Positions 1 through 7,786 of a stretch of DNA of 64,000 bases are shown in pieces. The first letter of the stretch is position 1. Each line of letters opens with the position of its first letter. A model generated the notes under the pieces. The model was given only the letters and a program-made list of their open reading frames with translations, searched no databases and had not been told where the DNA came from. Location of the stretch: contig DATEJK010000117.1 of assembly GCA_035278025.1 (NCBI GenBank), positions 1 to 64,000 on the forward strand, in the 5' to 3' direction. This DNA is from JAICWP01 sp035278025 (GTDB taxonomy: Bacteria > Acidobacteriota > Terriglobia > Terriglobales > Acidobacteriaceae). The position numbers and the translations under genes were made by a program.

Positions 1-48
1 GTGGATTTGAACCAGCGATCCCGCTCGGCGGGATTATGAAGCCCGGCC
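1..48 (-). other. tRNA 3'-half-like fragment at window edge
   Basis: Read on the minus strand, this stretch ends in a T-arm-like sequence. The 14 bases at 1-14 are identical to 378-391, the T-arm region of the initiator tRNA. A CAT-containing loop precedes it, but no matching D-arm or 5' half exists because the GIY-YIG gene occupies that space. The copy runs off the window, so its 3' end cannot be seen. It may be a partial tRNA duplication left by integration, or a degenerate tRNA. Confidence 0.3.
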
Positions 49-297
49 AAACAGCGCCGGGTCCAGGCCAGTCTTTTCGAAGAACCCTATCCCGCCCTTC
101 TGCCTTTTTAGTTCATTTTCCCGGCGCCGGGCCGTGTTGTAGTCTTCGCACTTCTCCCGGAAAACCAATTCCCATGGCCGATGGCGCGCCGTCCAACCTC
201 GGTTTTCGGCGGCATTGTGCTGTTGCCGGCGGTGTTCCGGGTCTTCACTGATGCCAATATAGAAACATCGTCCGCTCTGACTCCAGAGAACGTACAC
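34..297 (-). CDS. GIY-YIG nuclease domain protein
   Basis: Single-domain protein of about 87 residues of the GIY-YIG superfamily (UPF0213/YhbQ-like small nucleases). The N-terminal beta-hairpin reads VYVLWSQ...FYIGIS, followed by an arginine-rich helix with HRRQQHN and the typical C-terminal ENELKRQKGG motif with the metal-binding glutamate. The frame stays open upstream through the tRNA-fMet gene, so the true start must lie 3' of that tRNA. The GTG at 297, which opens the domain exactly where family members start, was chosen. It follows the tRNA terminator and is flanked by two copies of tRNA T-arm sequence. DNA-cleaving activity is inferred from the family only; the cellular role of these short proteins is unclear. 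Confidence 0.75.
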   Translation of the reverse strand: MYVLWSQSGRCFYIGISEDPEHRRQQHNAAENRGWTARHRPWELVFREKCEDYNTARRRENELKRQKGGIGFFEKTGLDPALFGRAS

Positions 298-327
298 AGA
301 GTACGGCTTGCCCGAACGCGCGACATA

Positions 328-360
328 AACAAGAAAGGCGGCCCCATTTGGGACCGCCTT
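328..360 (-). terminator. Rho-independent terminator of tRNA-fMet
   Basis: On the minus strand a strong GC hairpin (AAGGCGG...CCGCCTT with an internal CCC/GGG continuation) is followed by a T-rich tail, 5 bases after the tRNA CCA end. It separates the tRNA from the nuclease gene. Confidence 0.75.
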
Positions 361-365
361 CAGAA

Positions 366-442
<77 letters not shown>

Positions 443-447
443 AACTC

Positions 448-477
448 ATGATAACAACGGCGTCGTGCAGCGGTCAA
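448..477 (-). promoter_or_regulatory. Sigma70-type promoter of tRNA-fMet
   Basis: Minus-strand TTGACC (-35), an 18-base spacer and TATCAT (-10) end 5 bases before the tRNA 5' end. Each hexamer matches consensus at 5 of 6 positions. Processing would then need only a very short 5' leader. Confidence 0.5.
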
Positions 478-522
478 TCCGGCCAGGAACATGCAACGTA
501 CGATATTTCTGCTCTCTGCGGT

Positions 523-1131
523 TTAGCTCTTCATCTTGGGCCGCACGCAAGCGTCCACGGTCTTGGTCGGGTCCACGGCTTCGTTGTCCACCTGCTCGTG
601 AGTGATCTTCCCCGACTTATCAATCAGGAAGGTGGCCCGCCGCGCCGACTCCAGCGACACGCCCTCGATGTCATAGTTCTTCGCCAGACCGTACTCGCGA
701 GTCACTTTGCCGCCAAAGTCGCCCAGCAGAGGGAAGGTGACGCCGTTCTGTTGCGCAAAAGCAAAGTTGGAGAAGGGGCTATCCATGCTCACACCCAGAA
801 CCTGGGTGTCGGCGCCTTCCAGCTTGCTCAAATTGCTCTGGAAGGCTTTCATTTCCTGGGTTCAACCCCCGGTAAAGGCGAAGACGTAAAAGGCCAGCAC
901 CACGTTCTTTTTGCCGCGGAAATCGCTCAGCGACACCTTCTTGAGGTCGTGCCCGTCGAAAGCCAGCAGGGTGAAATTGGGCGCCATGTCGCCTACCTTC
1001 AATTTCAGCGGCGCCTCGGCTTTGCCGGAGCTCTTCTTGTCGGCCGCCCAGGCGCTCTGCGAAACCTCCGCTGCCAACAAACTAAAGGCCAGCAAAAACA
1101 TCATCACCCACTGCAAAGGCTTGTTGCACAT
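523..1131 (-). CDS. Secreted peroxiredoxin, probable selenoprotein (in-frame TGA)
   Basis: AhpC/TSA-family peroxiredoxin that would reduce peroxides in the envelope. A signal-like N-terminus (hydrophobic LLAFSLLAAEV, then SAWA) precedes the thioredoxin fold (VGDMAPNFTLLAFDG). The peroxidatic site reads AFTGG-TGA-TQEM. The TGA at 862-864 sits exactly where the catalytic cysteine of TxxC lies, and the same frame continues with 112 well-conserved codons to a normal stop. A stable hairpin starts 15 bases after the TGA (see 814-846). Read-through as selenocysteine gives about 202 residues with Sec at about position 90. A possible resolving Cys lies near the C-terminus (DACVRP). The start at 1131 was chosen for GGAGG spacing; 1134 is possible. 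PrxU of Eubacterium acidaminophilum is an established precedent. The alternative is a nonsense mutation. No sel genes lie in this window. Confidence 0.82.
814..846 (-). promoter_or_regulatory. Bacterial SECIS-like hairpin after the TGA codon
   Basis: Minus strand: perfect 9-bp stem GCCTTCCAG / CTGGAAGGC enclosing a 15-base loop that begins A-G. The stem begins 15 bases after the TGA and the apical loop about 24 bases after it. Bacterial SECIS elements bound by SelB are stem-loops within the coding region just downstream of UGA, with the loop roughly 16-37 bases away and a G early in the loop, so geometry fits. SelB binding itself is inferred. Confidence 0.65.
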
Positions 1132-1158
1132 CATGTTCCTCCCCAAATGCGGGTCCTA

Positions 1159-1187
1159 AGCCTATTCCCAAAAGGGGACTGGGTCAA
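1159..1187 (-). promoter_or_regulatory. Putative promoter of the peroxiredoxin gene
   Basis: Minus-strand TTGACC, a 17-base spacer and TAGGCT, about 28 bases upstream of the chosen start. The -35 is good and the -10 weak. A GGGGAGGA ribosome-binding site follows before the ATG pair. Confidence 0.4.
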
Positions 1188-1355
1188 TTCGGCACCCGCA
1201 CTTGCCTGCGTCCCCAGTTGCCAGTAGAGTCACGGGCAGGCAACAATTAGAAGAAAATATCTTCCGGCGGTTACGGCTTTTTCTTGCCATCGCCCGCGGT
1301 CGGTCCGGTAATGCCGCCACGATGTTAACGCGTATCGCCGGACCCGCCTTTCGCC

Positions 1356-3134
1356 ATGAGCCTGACTACCATTAACGAGATTTTCTACACCGTGGTCGAG
1401 CGCAATTCCGCCCAGGTGATGATGTACAAGCAGACGGCCAATTGGATCTCCATTTCCTCTCATGAGCTCTACCGTGATGTTCTGGGGGTGGCGCGCTCTC
1501 TGGAACAATGGGGCATTCGCCGGGGCGACCGGGTAGCCATCCTCAGCGAAAACCGCCCCGAATGGGCGGTGGCCGATTTTGCCATCCAAGCCCTGGGCGC
1601 GGTTACAGTGCCGATTTACGGGACTTTGACTGCGGAACAGACCGCCTACATCCTCAAAGATTCCGAGGCCCGGATAATCTTTCTTTCCACGATCGCGCAA
1701 TGGCAGAAGTTTCTGGCCGCCAGGGATCAGACCAGGGTGGAAAAAGCGGTCATCATGGATTCTGCGGGCACGCCGGAAGCCGTGGCCATGCCCAGCCTGA
1801 TGCAAGGCGGCCCCATTAGTCGGGATGGCGAATTCGATGCCCGTGCCCGCCGCGTCGCGCCCGGCGACCTGGCCACCATCATCTACACTTCCGGAACCAC
1901 CGGCGTGCCCAAGGGCGCCATGCTGACCCACGGCAACCTGGCCTGCAACGTGGAATTTTCCCTGCACGAAGTTCCCGTGCTGCCGGGCGATGTGGGCATT
2001 TCTTTCCTGCCCCTGGCACACGTAACCGCCCGCCACGTGGACTATGCCTGGCTTTACCGCGGCGTCACCGTCGCTTATTGCCCGGCTATCGAACAACTTC
2101 CCTCCACCCTGCAGGAAGTGCGGCCCACCACGTTTGTGGGCGTTCCCCGGGTGTACGAAAAGATGTATGGCCAGGTCCAACTCAAGGTTCAAAGTGGAGT
2201 CAAGCGCGCCCTCTACAACTGGGCGATGAAGGTGGGTCACGCCCACCGCGCCGAAACTCTGGAGCAGAAGCGTCCCGCTTCCCTCTCCTGGCGGCTGGCG
2301 GACGCGCTTGTTTTCTCCAAGGTGCGCAACGGAATGGGCGGGCGGGTGCGCATTTATCTTTCCGGGGGCGCTCCCCTGGCGCGGCAGATGGGCGAATGGT
2401 TCGCCGACGTGGGCATTCGCATTGACGAAGGCTATGGCCTGACGGAGACTTCTCCCGTTATCGCCGTCAATACTCCGGCTCACCATAAGCTGGGCACCGT
2501 GGGCCGGCCACTGCCCAACGTCGAAGTCAGAATCGCCGACGACGGCGAAATCCTGGTGCGCGGTCCATCTGTCTTCCAGGGCTATTGGAACCTGCCGGGG
2601 CAGACCAGCCAGGCCCTGGTGGACGGCTGGTTCCATACCGGCGATATCGGGAATCTGGACAGCGATGGCTTTCTCAGCGTCACCGACCGCAAGAAAGATC
2701 TGCTCAAGACCTCGGGCGGCAAGTTCATTACTCCGCAGCCCATCGAAAAGTCCCTGCAGATGAGTCCCTGGGTGGGCGAAGCGGTGGTGCTGGGCGATCG
2801 GCGCAAGTTTCCCTCCGCCATCATCGCTCCCGATTTCCGCATGCTGGAGCCGTGGGCCCGCAACCATGGCGTGCGTTTCAACTCGCGCGAAGAACTGGTG
2901 GCCGATGCCGCGGTGCGCGGGCTTTATGAGGGCGTAATTTCAGAAATCAACCACAAGCTGGCCCGCTACGAACAGATCAAGAAGTTTCTGCTGGTGGCGG
3001 AGGAATTTTCTGTGGCCAACGGCCTGCTCACCGCCAGCATGAAGCTGCGCCGCCGCCAGGTGGAACAGCGGTATCATCAGCAGATTGACGCGCTTTACGC
3101 CGAATCCGCCCCACCCACTCCGGTGGAAACGTAA
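1356..3134 (+). CDS. Long-chain acyl-CoA synthetase (AMP-forming)
   Basis: ANL-superfamily adenylate-forming enzyme of 592 residues, expected to activate fatty acids with ATP and CoA to acyl-CoA at the membrane. Visible motifs in order: the AMP-binding P-loop IIYTSGTTGVPKGAMLTH near residue 175, the A5 motif YGLTETSPV near 360, the A7 region GWFHTGDIG near 425, and the hinge/A8 motif DRKKDLLKTSGGKF near 445 ahead of the mobile C-terminal domain. Length and order match the FadD15-type long-chain subfamily common in actinobacteria and acidobacteria. It stands alone between a divergent peroxiredoxin gene and a PilZ gene. Chain-length preference cannot be read from sequence. Confidence 0.9.
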   Translation: MSLTTINEIFYTVVERNSAQVMMYKQTANWISISSHELYRDVLGVARSLEQWGIRRGDRVAILSENRPEWAVADFAIQALGAVTVPIYGTLTAEQTAYILKDSEARIIFLSTIAQWQKFLAARDQTRVEKAVIMDSAGTPEAVAMPSLMQGGPISRDGEFDARARRVAPGDLATIIYTSGTTGVPKGAMLTHGNLACNVEFSLHEVPVLPGDVGISFLPLAHVTARHVDYAWLYRGVTVAYCPAIEQLPSTLQEVRPTTFVGVPRVYEKMYGQVQLKVQSGVKRALYNWAMKVGHAHRAETLEQKRPASLSWRLADALVFSKVRNGMGGRVRIYLSGGAPLARQMGEWFADVGIRIDEGYGLTETSPVIAVNTPAHHKLGTVGRPLPNVEVRIADDGEILVRGPSVFQGYWNLPGQTSQALVDGWFHTGDIGNLDSDGFLSVTDRKKDLLKTSGGKFITPQPIEKSLQMSPWVGEAVVLGDRRKFPSAIIAPDFRMLEPWARNHGVRFNSREELVADAAVRGLYEGVISEINHKLARYEQIKKFLLVAEEFSVANGLLTASMKLRRRQVEQRYHQQIDALYAESAPPTPVET

Positions 3135-3262
3135 GCTCTCCGCGTCTGCGTCCTGCTCCCCGTGGAGTCGGGAAAAACCCCATTACCCACGGTACATTTC
3201 TCGCGTCACGACCTTCTTTTACAATTCTGATTTACCAACGCTAAGTCCGAGCACGATGTGAG

Positions 3263-3655
3263 ATGGCTAAGGAGTCGGGCAGAATGTTGCATTCAGGGGA
3301 ATCCGATAACAGGGCGGCCGCCAGCCATTCCGCTCATCGCCGCCACCCTCGCCACCATTTGGCCATTCCACTGAATTTATGGCGGCGCGCGGGAACGGGC
3401 ACTATGATTCCCGGCATCGCCCTGGAAATCAGCGAGTCGGGAATTTCGGCCATCCTGCCGGAGCAGTTATCCGCGGGTGAAACCATAGAGTTCACCATGC
3501 AGCTTCCCGGCGGTCCGTTGCGCGCTACCGCCGTGGTGCGCAACAAAGTCGCATTCCGCTATGGATTTGAATTCGAGTTTCTGACCACGGCCCAACAAGA
3601 GCTCATTAGAAACACCTGCGCTTCTCTCCCTCTCTATACCGGTCAGGACGACTAA
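3263..3655 (+). CDS. PilZ-domain protein
   Basis: Small soluble protein of 130 residues with a PilZ domain from about residue 28. The RxxxR-type cyclic-di-GMP-binding arginines appear in HRRHPRHHL, and the second motif appears as EISESGISA, where the usual first Asp/Asn of [D/N]xSxxG is Glu. The C-terminal beta-strands (TAVVRNKVAFRYGFEFEF) match the family. PilZ proteins are c-di-GMP receptors, but the altered second motif leaves binding uncertain. No neighbouring diguanylate cyclase is seen. An alternative start is the ATG at 3284. Confidence 0.8.
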   Translation: MAKESGRMLHSGESDNRAAASHSAHRRHPRHHLAIPLNLWRRAGTGTMIPGIALEISESGISAILPEQLSAGETIEFTMQLPGGPLRATAVVRNKVAFRYGFEFEFLTTAQQELIRNTCASLPLYTGQDD

Positions 3656-3680
3656 TCAGCCTACTGCACTGGCGAGTTTT

Positions 3681-4115
3681 TTATGCCGCCTCGTGCTGCC
3701 ATGCTTCCTCGTAATTGCGGCCCTCTCCGAAATCGGTCAGCCCGGCATTAGCCGTGATCAGCAGCGCCTGGGCGCGAAAGAAGCCCATGTCCGGGCCATC
3801 CGCGAAATCCATGAACTCGGGCAGTGTGGCCGTCATCGCCGCCAGCCCCATGTCAATCTTGCCATGGGTGGAAAAGCGGATCAGGCCGGTAACCCCGCCG
3901 GGATAATCGGTCAACAGGCTGGTCACTGTCTCCGCCACGCCGCAAACCAGAGCGCTGATGCCGGCGCGTTTGTCCCGCCTGCGCATGAGCAGCAGGATTC
4001 CGCCCGCCAGGAAGGTTCCCGCCGCCACATAGTCGAGCACGGCGTGAGTTTTGGGTGAGATTATCTTGGGCATGTGCTTCGTGGCTAGCTTTACTGAACT
4101 TTGTAGTACGGGCAT
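3681..4115 (-). CDS. Small integral membrane protein, unknown function
   Basis: About 144 residues, or 130 if translation begins at the internal Met of MPKIISPKTHAVLDY. Hydrophobic segments near residues 27-45 (AAGTFLAGGILLLM), 52-66 and 80-100 suggest two to three membrane helices. The conserved-looking features are SPKTHAVLDY at the start and RFSTHGKIDMGLA in the middle. I do not assign a function. It lies just downstream of the helix-hairpin-helix gene on the same strand. Confidence 0.65.
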   Translation of the reverse strand: MPVLQSSVKLATKHMPKIISPKTHAVLDYVAAGTFLAGGILLLMRRRDKRAGISALVCGVAETVTSLLTDYPGGVTGLIRFSTHGKIDMGLAAMTATLPEFMDFADGPDMGFFRAQALLITANAGLTDFGEGRNYEEAWQHEAA

Positions 4116-4153
4116 GGCAAACCATCCTCCCTGTTTTGTGGCCGCACAGCGGT

Positions 4154-4606
4154 TCAGGCGCCGCGGCGGTCCAGCAGTTGTTTTCTGAGTTGCACGAATA
4201 TGCTTTCCGGAATGATTCCCTGTTTCACCACATCATGGGCCGCAGCGTAGGGCCGGTTTTGAATGATGCGGTCGGCGAGCACCGGGCCAATGCCATATAC
4301 CGAAAGCAGCTGCTGGCGTGTCGCCGAATTGAGCACCTCTTCGGGGCTCATGACGGGAGCCGGCTGGGACGGCTGCTCCGGGCGGGCGGCCGTTCCGGCT
4401 GGGGCAAGCACTGCTTTTTGGGAAGCGCTCTTCCGAGCGCGTTCCGGCCGGCTGGACGCCATCATGATGGGCTGTTCCCTCCCCGTGCGCGGCTCACTCG
4501 CGGTTGAGCTGAAAGTCCGTTTTTGCCGGTTTCGGCCGCGGGCACGCTGATTCAGAACCACTGCCGTCACCACCCCCAGTCCCAATCCCGCCAAGAAGCT
4601 CTTCAT
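4154..4606 (-). CDS. Membrane-anchored helix-hairpin-helix (ComEA-like) protein
   Basis: About 150 residues. An N-terminal membrane segment (MKSFLAGLGLGVVTAVVL) is followed by a basic, Ser/Pro-rich linker to about residue 90. A C-terminal helix-hairpin-helix domain follows: LNSATRQQLLSVYGIGPVL then ADRIIQNRPY, like ComEA and photosystem-II PsbU-type HHH modules. Such domains bind DNA non-specifically or mediate protein contacts. The start at 4606 follows GGGAG at good spacing; a longer reading without SD support was not chosen. A role in DNA uptake is possible but no other com gene is nearby. Confidence 0.75.
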   Translation of the reverse strand: MKSFLAGLGLGVVTAVVLNQRARGRNRQKRTFSSTASEPRTGREQPIMMASSRPERARKSASQKAVLAPAGTAARPEQPSQPAPVMSPEEVLNSATRQQLLSVYGIGPVLADRIIQNRPYAAAHDVVKQGIIPESIFVQLRKQLLDRRGA

Positions 4607-4798
4607 AGTTGCTCCCGCTTTCCATTCGCTCACATGTGGAACGATGCAGGAGATTAAGCCGGTTCTGCCCTGGCTCACGAAAACCCACTTGGCAGGTGCA
4701 CCCTGGATAGCGAGTGAGCAGCATTGGAGGAGAGCTCTTGATTGATAAGAGAGTTGCGGCCCAACAAGGCACCCGGTTCCTTGCCGCCTTGCCCCAAG

Positions 4799-5365
4799 CT
4801 AACGAAAGAAGCGCCCCAGACCGAGCATGACCTGCACCGTGTTGATGCCCGGGTTCGGGGCGCTCAGCCCCGCATTGGAGATATGCAGATAGCGCGCGGC
4901 CAGCATGGGATTCCAATGATGGCCGAAGAACTGGATGCCAAAAGCCGCTCCGGGAGTGAAGTTGACGTTGGAAGTGCCGGGCGGCACCTGGTCGCTGGTA
5001 AAGAGAAGACCGCCATCAATCTCCATATAGGGCGCCCAGCGGCCATGGCGTTCAAAGTTCCATTTGAGTACGACCGGATCAATGCCGGTGCCGAAGGTGG
5101 TGGTGCTCTGGAAAACAAGGGTCGCAGGAACCGCATCCACCGCGTATTCGAAGCGCCCGCGCAAGGGACCGAAGCCATGCGGCTCGCTCAACACCCAGCC
5201 GTAACGCAGCCCAAAACTGAGAATGCCGGTCCCGGCGGTGCGTCCGGTGGTGCCGCGCCCGCCGCTCGCCCACAGCGCCAGTTCGTTATTTCCCTCCGCC
5301 GGATGCTTCTGGGCAAAGGCGGCGCTGGTCATGCACAGCAGCAGAACTGCTATGGCGGTTTTCAT
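4799..5365 (-). CDS. PagL-like lipid A 3-O-deacylase (acyloxyacyl hydrolase)
   Basis: Outer-membrane beta-barrel enzyme of 188 residues that would remove the 3-O-acyl chain of lipid A. A Sec signal peptide (MKTAIAVLLLCMTSAAFAQ) is followed by alternating beta-strands and a C-terminal aromatic residue pair (GLGRFFR), as in barrel proteins. The PagL active-site stretch is plain: YLHISNAGLSAPNPGIN, with the catalytic His and Ser in HxS and the conserved NPG.N. Its presence implies a lipopolysaccharide outer membrane. It is monocistronic and flanked by heptad repeats. Confidence 0.82.
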   Translation of the reverse strand: MKTAIAVLLLCMTSAAFAQKHPAEGNNELALWASGGRGTTGRTAGTGILSFGLRYGWVLSEPHGFGPLRGRFEYAVDAVPATLVFQSTTTFGTGIDPVVLKWNFERHGRWAPYMEIDGGLLFTSDQVPPGTSNVNFTPGAAFGIQFFGHHWNPMLAARYLHISNAGLSAPNPGINTVQVMLGLGRFFR

Positions 5366-5380
5366 TGTTGCTCGAAGGGA

Positions 5381-5484
5381 AACAATTAGCCTTTAGCAAT
5401 TAGCACTTGGCCCCAGAACGGTTATGGATGGATAAGAAAACCGTGAAGGACCAAATGCTAATTGCTACATGCTAATTGCTGCTC
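5381..5484. repeat. Inverted heptad array (AGCAATT type), copy 1
   Basis: Left arm carries heptads such as TTAGCAATTAGCACTTGGC. The right arm carries the complement as ATGCTAATTGCTACATGC. Between them is a core of about 40 bases ending CCGTGAAGG. Related copies lie at 9690-9819, 49921-50030 and 61311-61486. Confidence 0.75.
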
Positions 5485-5487
5485 TCG

Positions 5488-5515
5488 AAAAAAAAGGCCG
5501 CCGGATACGGCGGCC
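5488..5515 (-). terminator. Rho-independent terminator of yebC
   Basis: Minus strand: perfect 8-bp stem GGCCGCCG / CGGCGGCC with a TATC loop followed by eight T residues, 24 bases after the yebC stop codon. Confidence 0.9.
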
Positions 5516-5539
5516 CGATCTGCGAAACCTTTGCTTATT

Positions 5540-6286
5540 CTAGCTGGCTACTTCCTCCAGCAGCTTCTGATCCACATCGAAATTCGAGTATACATGCTGC
5601 ACGTCGTCATGCTCGTCCAGCGCCTCCACCAGGCGAATCATCTGGGTGGCCGCCGGGCCTTCCAGCTTGATGTAATTCTGCGGGATCATGGCCACCTCGG
5701 CGGTGGTGGGCTGCAGGTTCGCCTTCTTCAGCGCCTCTACTACCGGCTCAAAGGCGTGGGGATCGGTCAGCACCTCCCAGTTGTCGCCATCCTCGCGCAT
5801 GTCTTCGCCGCCGGCTTCCAGCACGATGTTCATCAGGTCGTCTTCTTTGGCCGCGGCCTTGGGCAAAATGATGTCGCCCTTTTTGTGGAACATCCAGTTC
5901 ACTGACCCGGCTTCGCCCAGGTTGCCGCTGTGCTTGGTAAAGATGTGGCGAACTTCGCTGACCGTGCGGTTGCGGTTGTCGGTGGAAAGTTCCACCAGCA
6001 CGGCTACACCACCCGGCCCATAGCCTTCCAGGGAGAACTCCTCGTAGGTGGCGCCGGGAAGCTCCCCGGTGCCGCGCTGGATGGCGCGCTTGATGTTGTC
6101 AGCCGGCATGTTCTCCGCCTTGGCATCATTGATCGCCTTGCGCAGACGCGGGTTCTTGTCGGGATCGCCGCCCGATTTGGCCGCCATGCTGATTTCACGG
6201 ATCAGGCGGGTGAATATCTTGCCCCGCTTGGCGTCCAGGGCGCCTTTTTTGTGCTTAATGGTGGCCCATTTTGAGTGGCCAGACAT
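5540..6286 (-). CDS. yebC: YebC/PmpR-family protein
   Basis: Complete 248-residue YebC protein, starting MSGHSKWATIKHKKGALDAK and ending in the expected acidic C-terminus. The whole family signature is present: RGKIFTRLIREI, NMPADNIKRAIQRGTG, LVELSTDNRNRTVSEVRHIF and DDVQHVYSNFD. YebC proteins were annotated as transcription regulators; recent work shows some relieve ribosome stalling on proline-rich stretches. The start at 6286 is fixed by family alignment; upstream open frame is ignored. A strong terminator follows. It is downstream of the permease gene on the same strand, separated by a 113-base gap. Confidence 0.95.
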   Translation of the reverse strand: MSGHSKWATIKHKKGALDAKRGKIFTRLIREISMAAKSGGDPDKNPRLRKAINDAKAENMPADNIKRAIQRGTGELPGATYEEFSLEGYGPGGVAVLVELSTDNRNRTVSEVRHIFTKHSGNLGEAGSVNWMFHKKGDIILPKAAAKEDDLMNIVLEAGGEDMREDGDNWEVLTDPHAFEPVVEALKKANLQPTTAEVAMIPQNYIKLEGPAATQMIRLVEALDEHDDVQHVYSNFDVDQKLLEEVAS

Positions 6287-6399
6287 GATGAACCTCGTTT
6301 CTATGAATGCGCAGGGTTCGCCCGTGGGGAGAGCAACAGGTGCCTCAATTAGATGCAGGCGAACCCAAATTATAGCATGGCAAGTACAGCAAACTGGCC

Positions 6400-6879
6400 C
6401 TAGTTCCGGCCAGAGGCGACCTGTGCCTTGTAGGCGTACACCACAGCCAGCAACGGAGCCGCAATCAGTACGCCCCAGAAAGGAATGAGGATACCGAGCA
6501 CAATGGGGGTGAGGAGAGAGGCCCAGATAGGCACGCGATTCATGCGCTTTTGCAGCACGGGCTGCAGCAGCAGGCCATCCACCACCACGATCACCGCGTA
6601 CAGAATCAGCACGTAGAGCGTGCGCATTCCGCCGCCGCTCACCAGAGCGGCAAACGCCGGGCCAATCAGCGCCAGCACCGGCCCAATATTGGGAACAAAT
6701 TGCAGAATCGCGCCCACGCCTGCCCATAGAGGCGCCCAAGGAACATGGATAATGCTCAGCCCGATGTACCACAGAGCGCCGACAATTATGGCGTCATAGG
6801 TCTGGGCTACGATCCAGCGGTGCAGGGCTCCGCCCGTGATGCGCAGGTGCTGGCGCCAATCCATGGTCTCAAGTTCCAT
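6400..6879 (-). CDS. Half-length AI-2E/PerM-family permease
   Basis: 159 residues matching only the C-terminal half of AI-2E family transporters (UPF0118), which normally have about 340-380 residues. The diagnostic segment GAILQFVPNIGPVLALIGP is present near residues 57-75, followed by membrane helices and LLTPIVLGILIPFWGVLIAAP. At least four membrane segments are predicted by eye. The 5' end begins with an ordinary ATG, and the bases beyond it show no remnant of the missing half before the divergent purQ gene. It may be a genuine short variant or a truncated gene. The substrate is unknown. Confidence 0.7.
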   Translation of the reverse strand: MELETMDWRQHLRITGGALHRWIVAQTYDAIIVGALWYIGLSIIHVPWAPLWAGVGAILQFVPNIGPVLALIGPAFAALVSGGGMRTLYVLILYAVIVVVDGLLLQPVLQKRMNRVPIWASLLTPIVLGILIPFWGVLIAAPLLAVVYAYKAQVASGRN

Positions 6880-7023
6880 AGCTATTGGATGCCCATCGAG
6901 CGATTCCCTACTCCACTTTTACGTCCCCGCAGCCTTTCCAGTTCCGCACCTTCGCGGGCAGGACGCTTCCCTTTTTCTCCGTGCTAGACTCGAAGGTAGC
7001 GATTCCCCGAAAGGCCAAGTCCC

Positions 7024-7719
7024 ATGAAATTTGGCGTGCTGGTATTTCCCGGCTCTAATTGCGATCACGATGCCTACTGGGTAGTCTCGCAGGTGGCGCA
7101 GCAGCCGGTCGCTTATTTGTGGCATGAATCGCATGACCTGGAGAATTGCGACGCCATCATTGTGCCTGGCGGCTTCGCCTATGGCGACTATCTGCGCACA
7201 GGCGCAATCGCCCGTTTCGCCCCGATGATGGAGGTTGTGCGCAAGTTCGCTCAGGGCGGCGGACTGGTGATCGGCATCTGCAATGGCTTCCAGATTCTCT
7301 GCGAGTCGGGGCTGCTGCCGGGAGCGCTGATGCGCAATGTGGGCCTGAAGTACATCTGCAAGCCGGTACAAGTGCGGGTGGAAAGCACGGACACTCCCTT
7401 CACCAACGCCTGCCGCCGGGGCGAGGTGCTTACCATTCCCATCGGCCACATGGACGGCAACTACTTCTGCGACCAGCCTACGCTGGAGGCGCTCAAGCGC
7501 GAGCGGCGCATCGTTTTCCGCTACTGCACGCCGGAGGGCGACATCACGCCCGCCGCCAATCCTAATGGCTCGCTGGAGAACATTGCCGCCATCTGCAGTC
7601 CAGGCCGCAACGTGCTGGGCATGATGCCTCATCCCGAGCGCGCCAGCGAGCGCGAACTCGGCGGCACGGATGGTATTAAGGTGTTCCGTTCCATGGTTGC
7701 TGCTATGGCGGTGAAATAG
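7024..7719 (+). CDS. purQ: Phosphoribosylformylglycinamidine synthase subunit I
   Basis: Glutaminase subunit of the fourth step of purine synthesis, supplying ammonia to PurL for FGAM formation. 231 residues with a class I amidotransferase fold. The opening MKFGVLVFPGSNCDHDAY is typical of PurQ. The nucleophile Cys sits in GLVIGICNGFQIL near residue 85-95, and the His/Glu pair appears in MMPHPERA near the C-terminus. Full length relative to B. subtilis PurQ. No purL or purS lies beside it, so the pathway genes are scattered. It is transcribed divergently from the permease gene. Confidence 0.95.
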   Translation: MKFGVLVFPGSNCDHDAYWVVSQVAQQPVAYLWHESHDLENCDAIIVPGGFAYGDYLRTGAIARFAPMMEVVRKFAQGGGLVIGICNGFQILCESGLLPGALMRNVGLKYICKPVQVRVESTDTPFTNACRRGEVLTIPIGHMDGNYFCDQPTLEALKRERRIVFRYCTPEGDITPAANPNGSLENIAAICSPGRNVLGMMPHPERASERELGGTDGIKVFRSMVAAMAVK

Positions 7720-7786
7720 GGCAGTTGCGAGTTCCCAGTTCTCGGGTTCTCACTTTCTAAAGCTCAGTTCTCACCTATCTTGCCGG
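7720..7786. repeat. Heptad-like AGTTC array
   Basis: Just after the purQ stop, units such as GAGTTCC, CAGTTCT and GGTTCTC follow each other at about 7-base spacing. It looks like a degenerate half of the inverted heptad elements seen elsewhere. Confidence 0.45.

Noticed and set aside
1..48. Complete second tRNA gene, possibly tRNA-Sec
   Set aside because: No 5' half, no D-arm and a T-stem mismatch; the nuclease coding sequence occupies the needed space.
862..864. TGA treated as a nonsense mutation splitting the peroxiredoxin into two genes
   Set aside because: It sits exactly at the catalytic Cys column, the downstream frame is intact, and a SECIS-like hairpin follows. Not fully excluded without sel genes.
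1230..2867. Long minus-strand open frame (about 545 codons) over the acyl-CoA synthetase gene
   Set aside because: Low-complexity His/Gly/Gln-rich translation with no family signature; it is the antisense shadow of a GC-rich gene with clear motifs.
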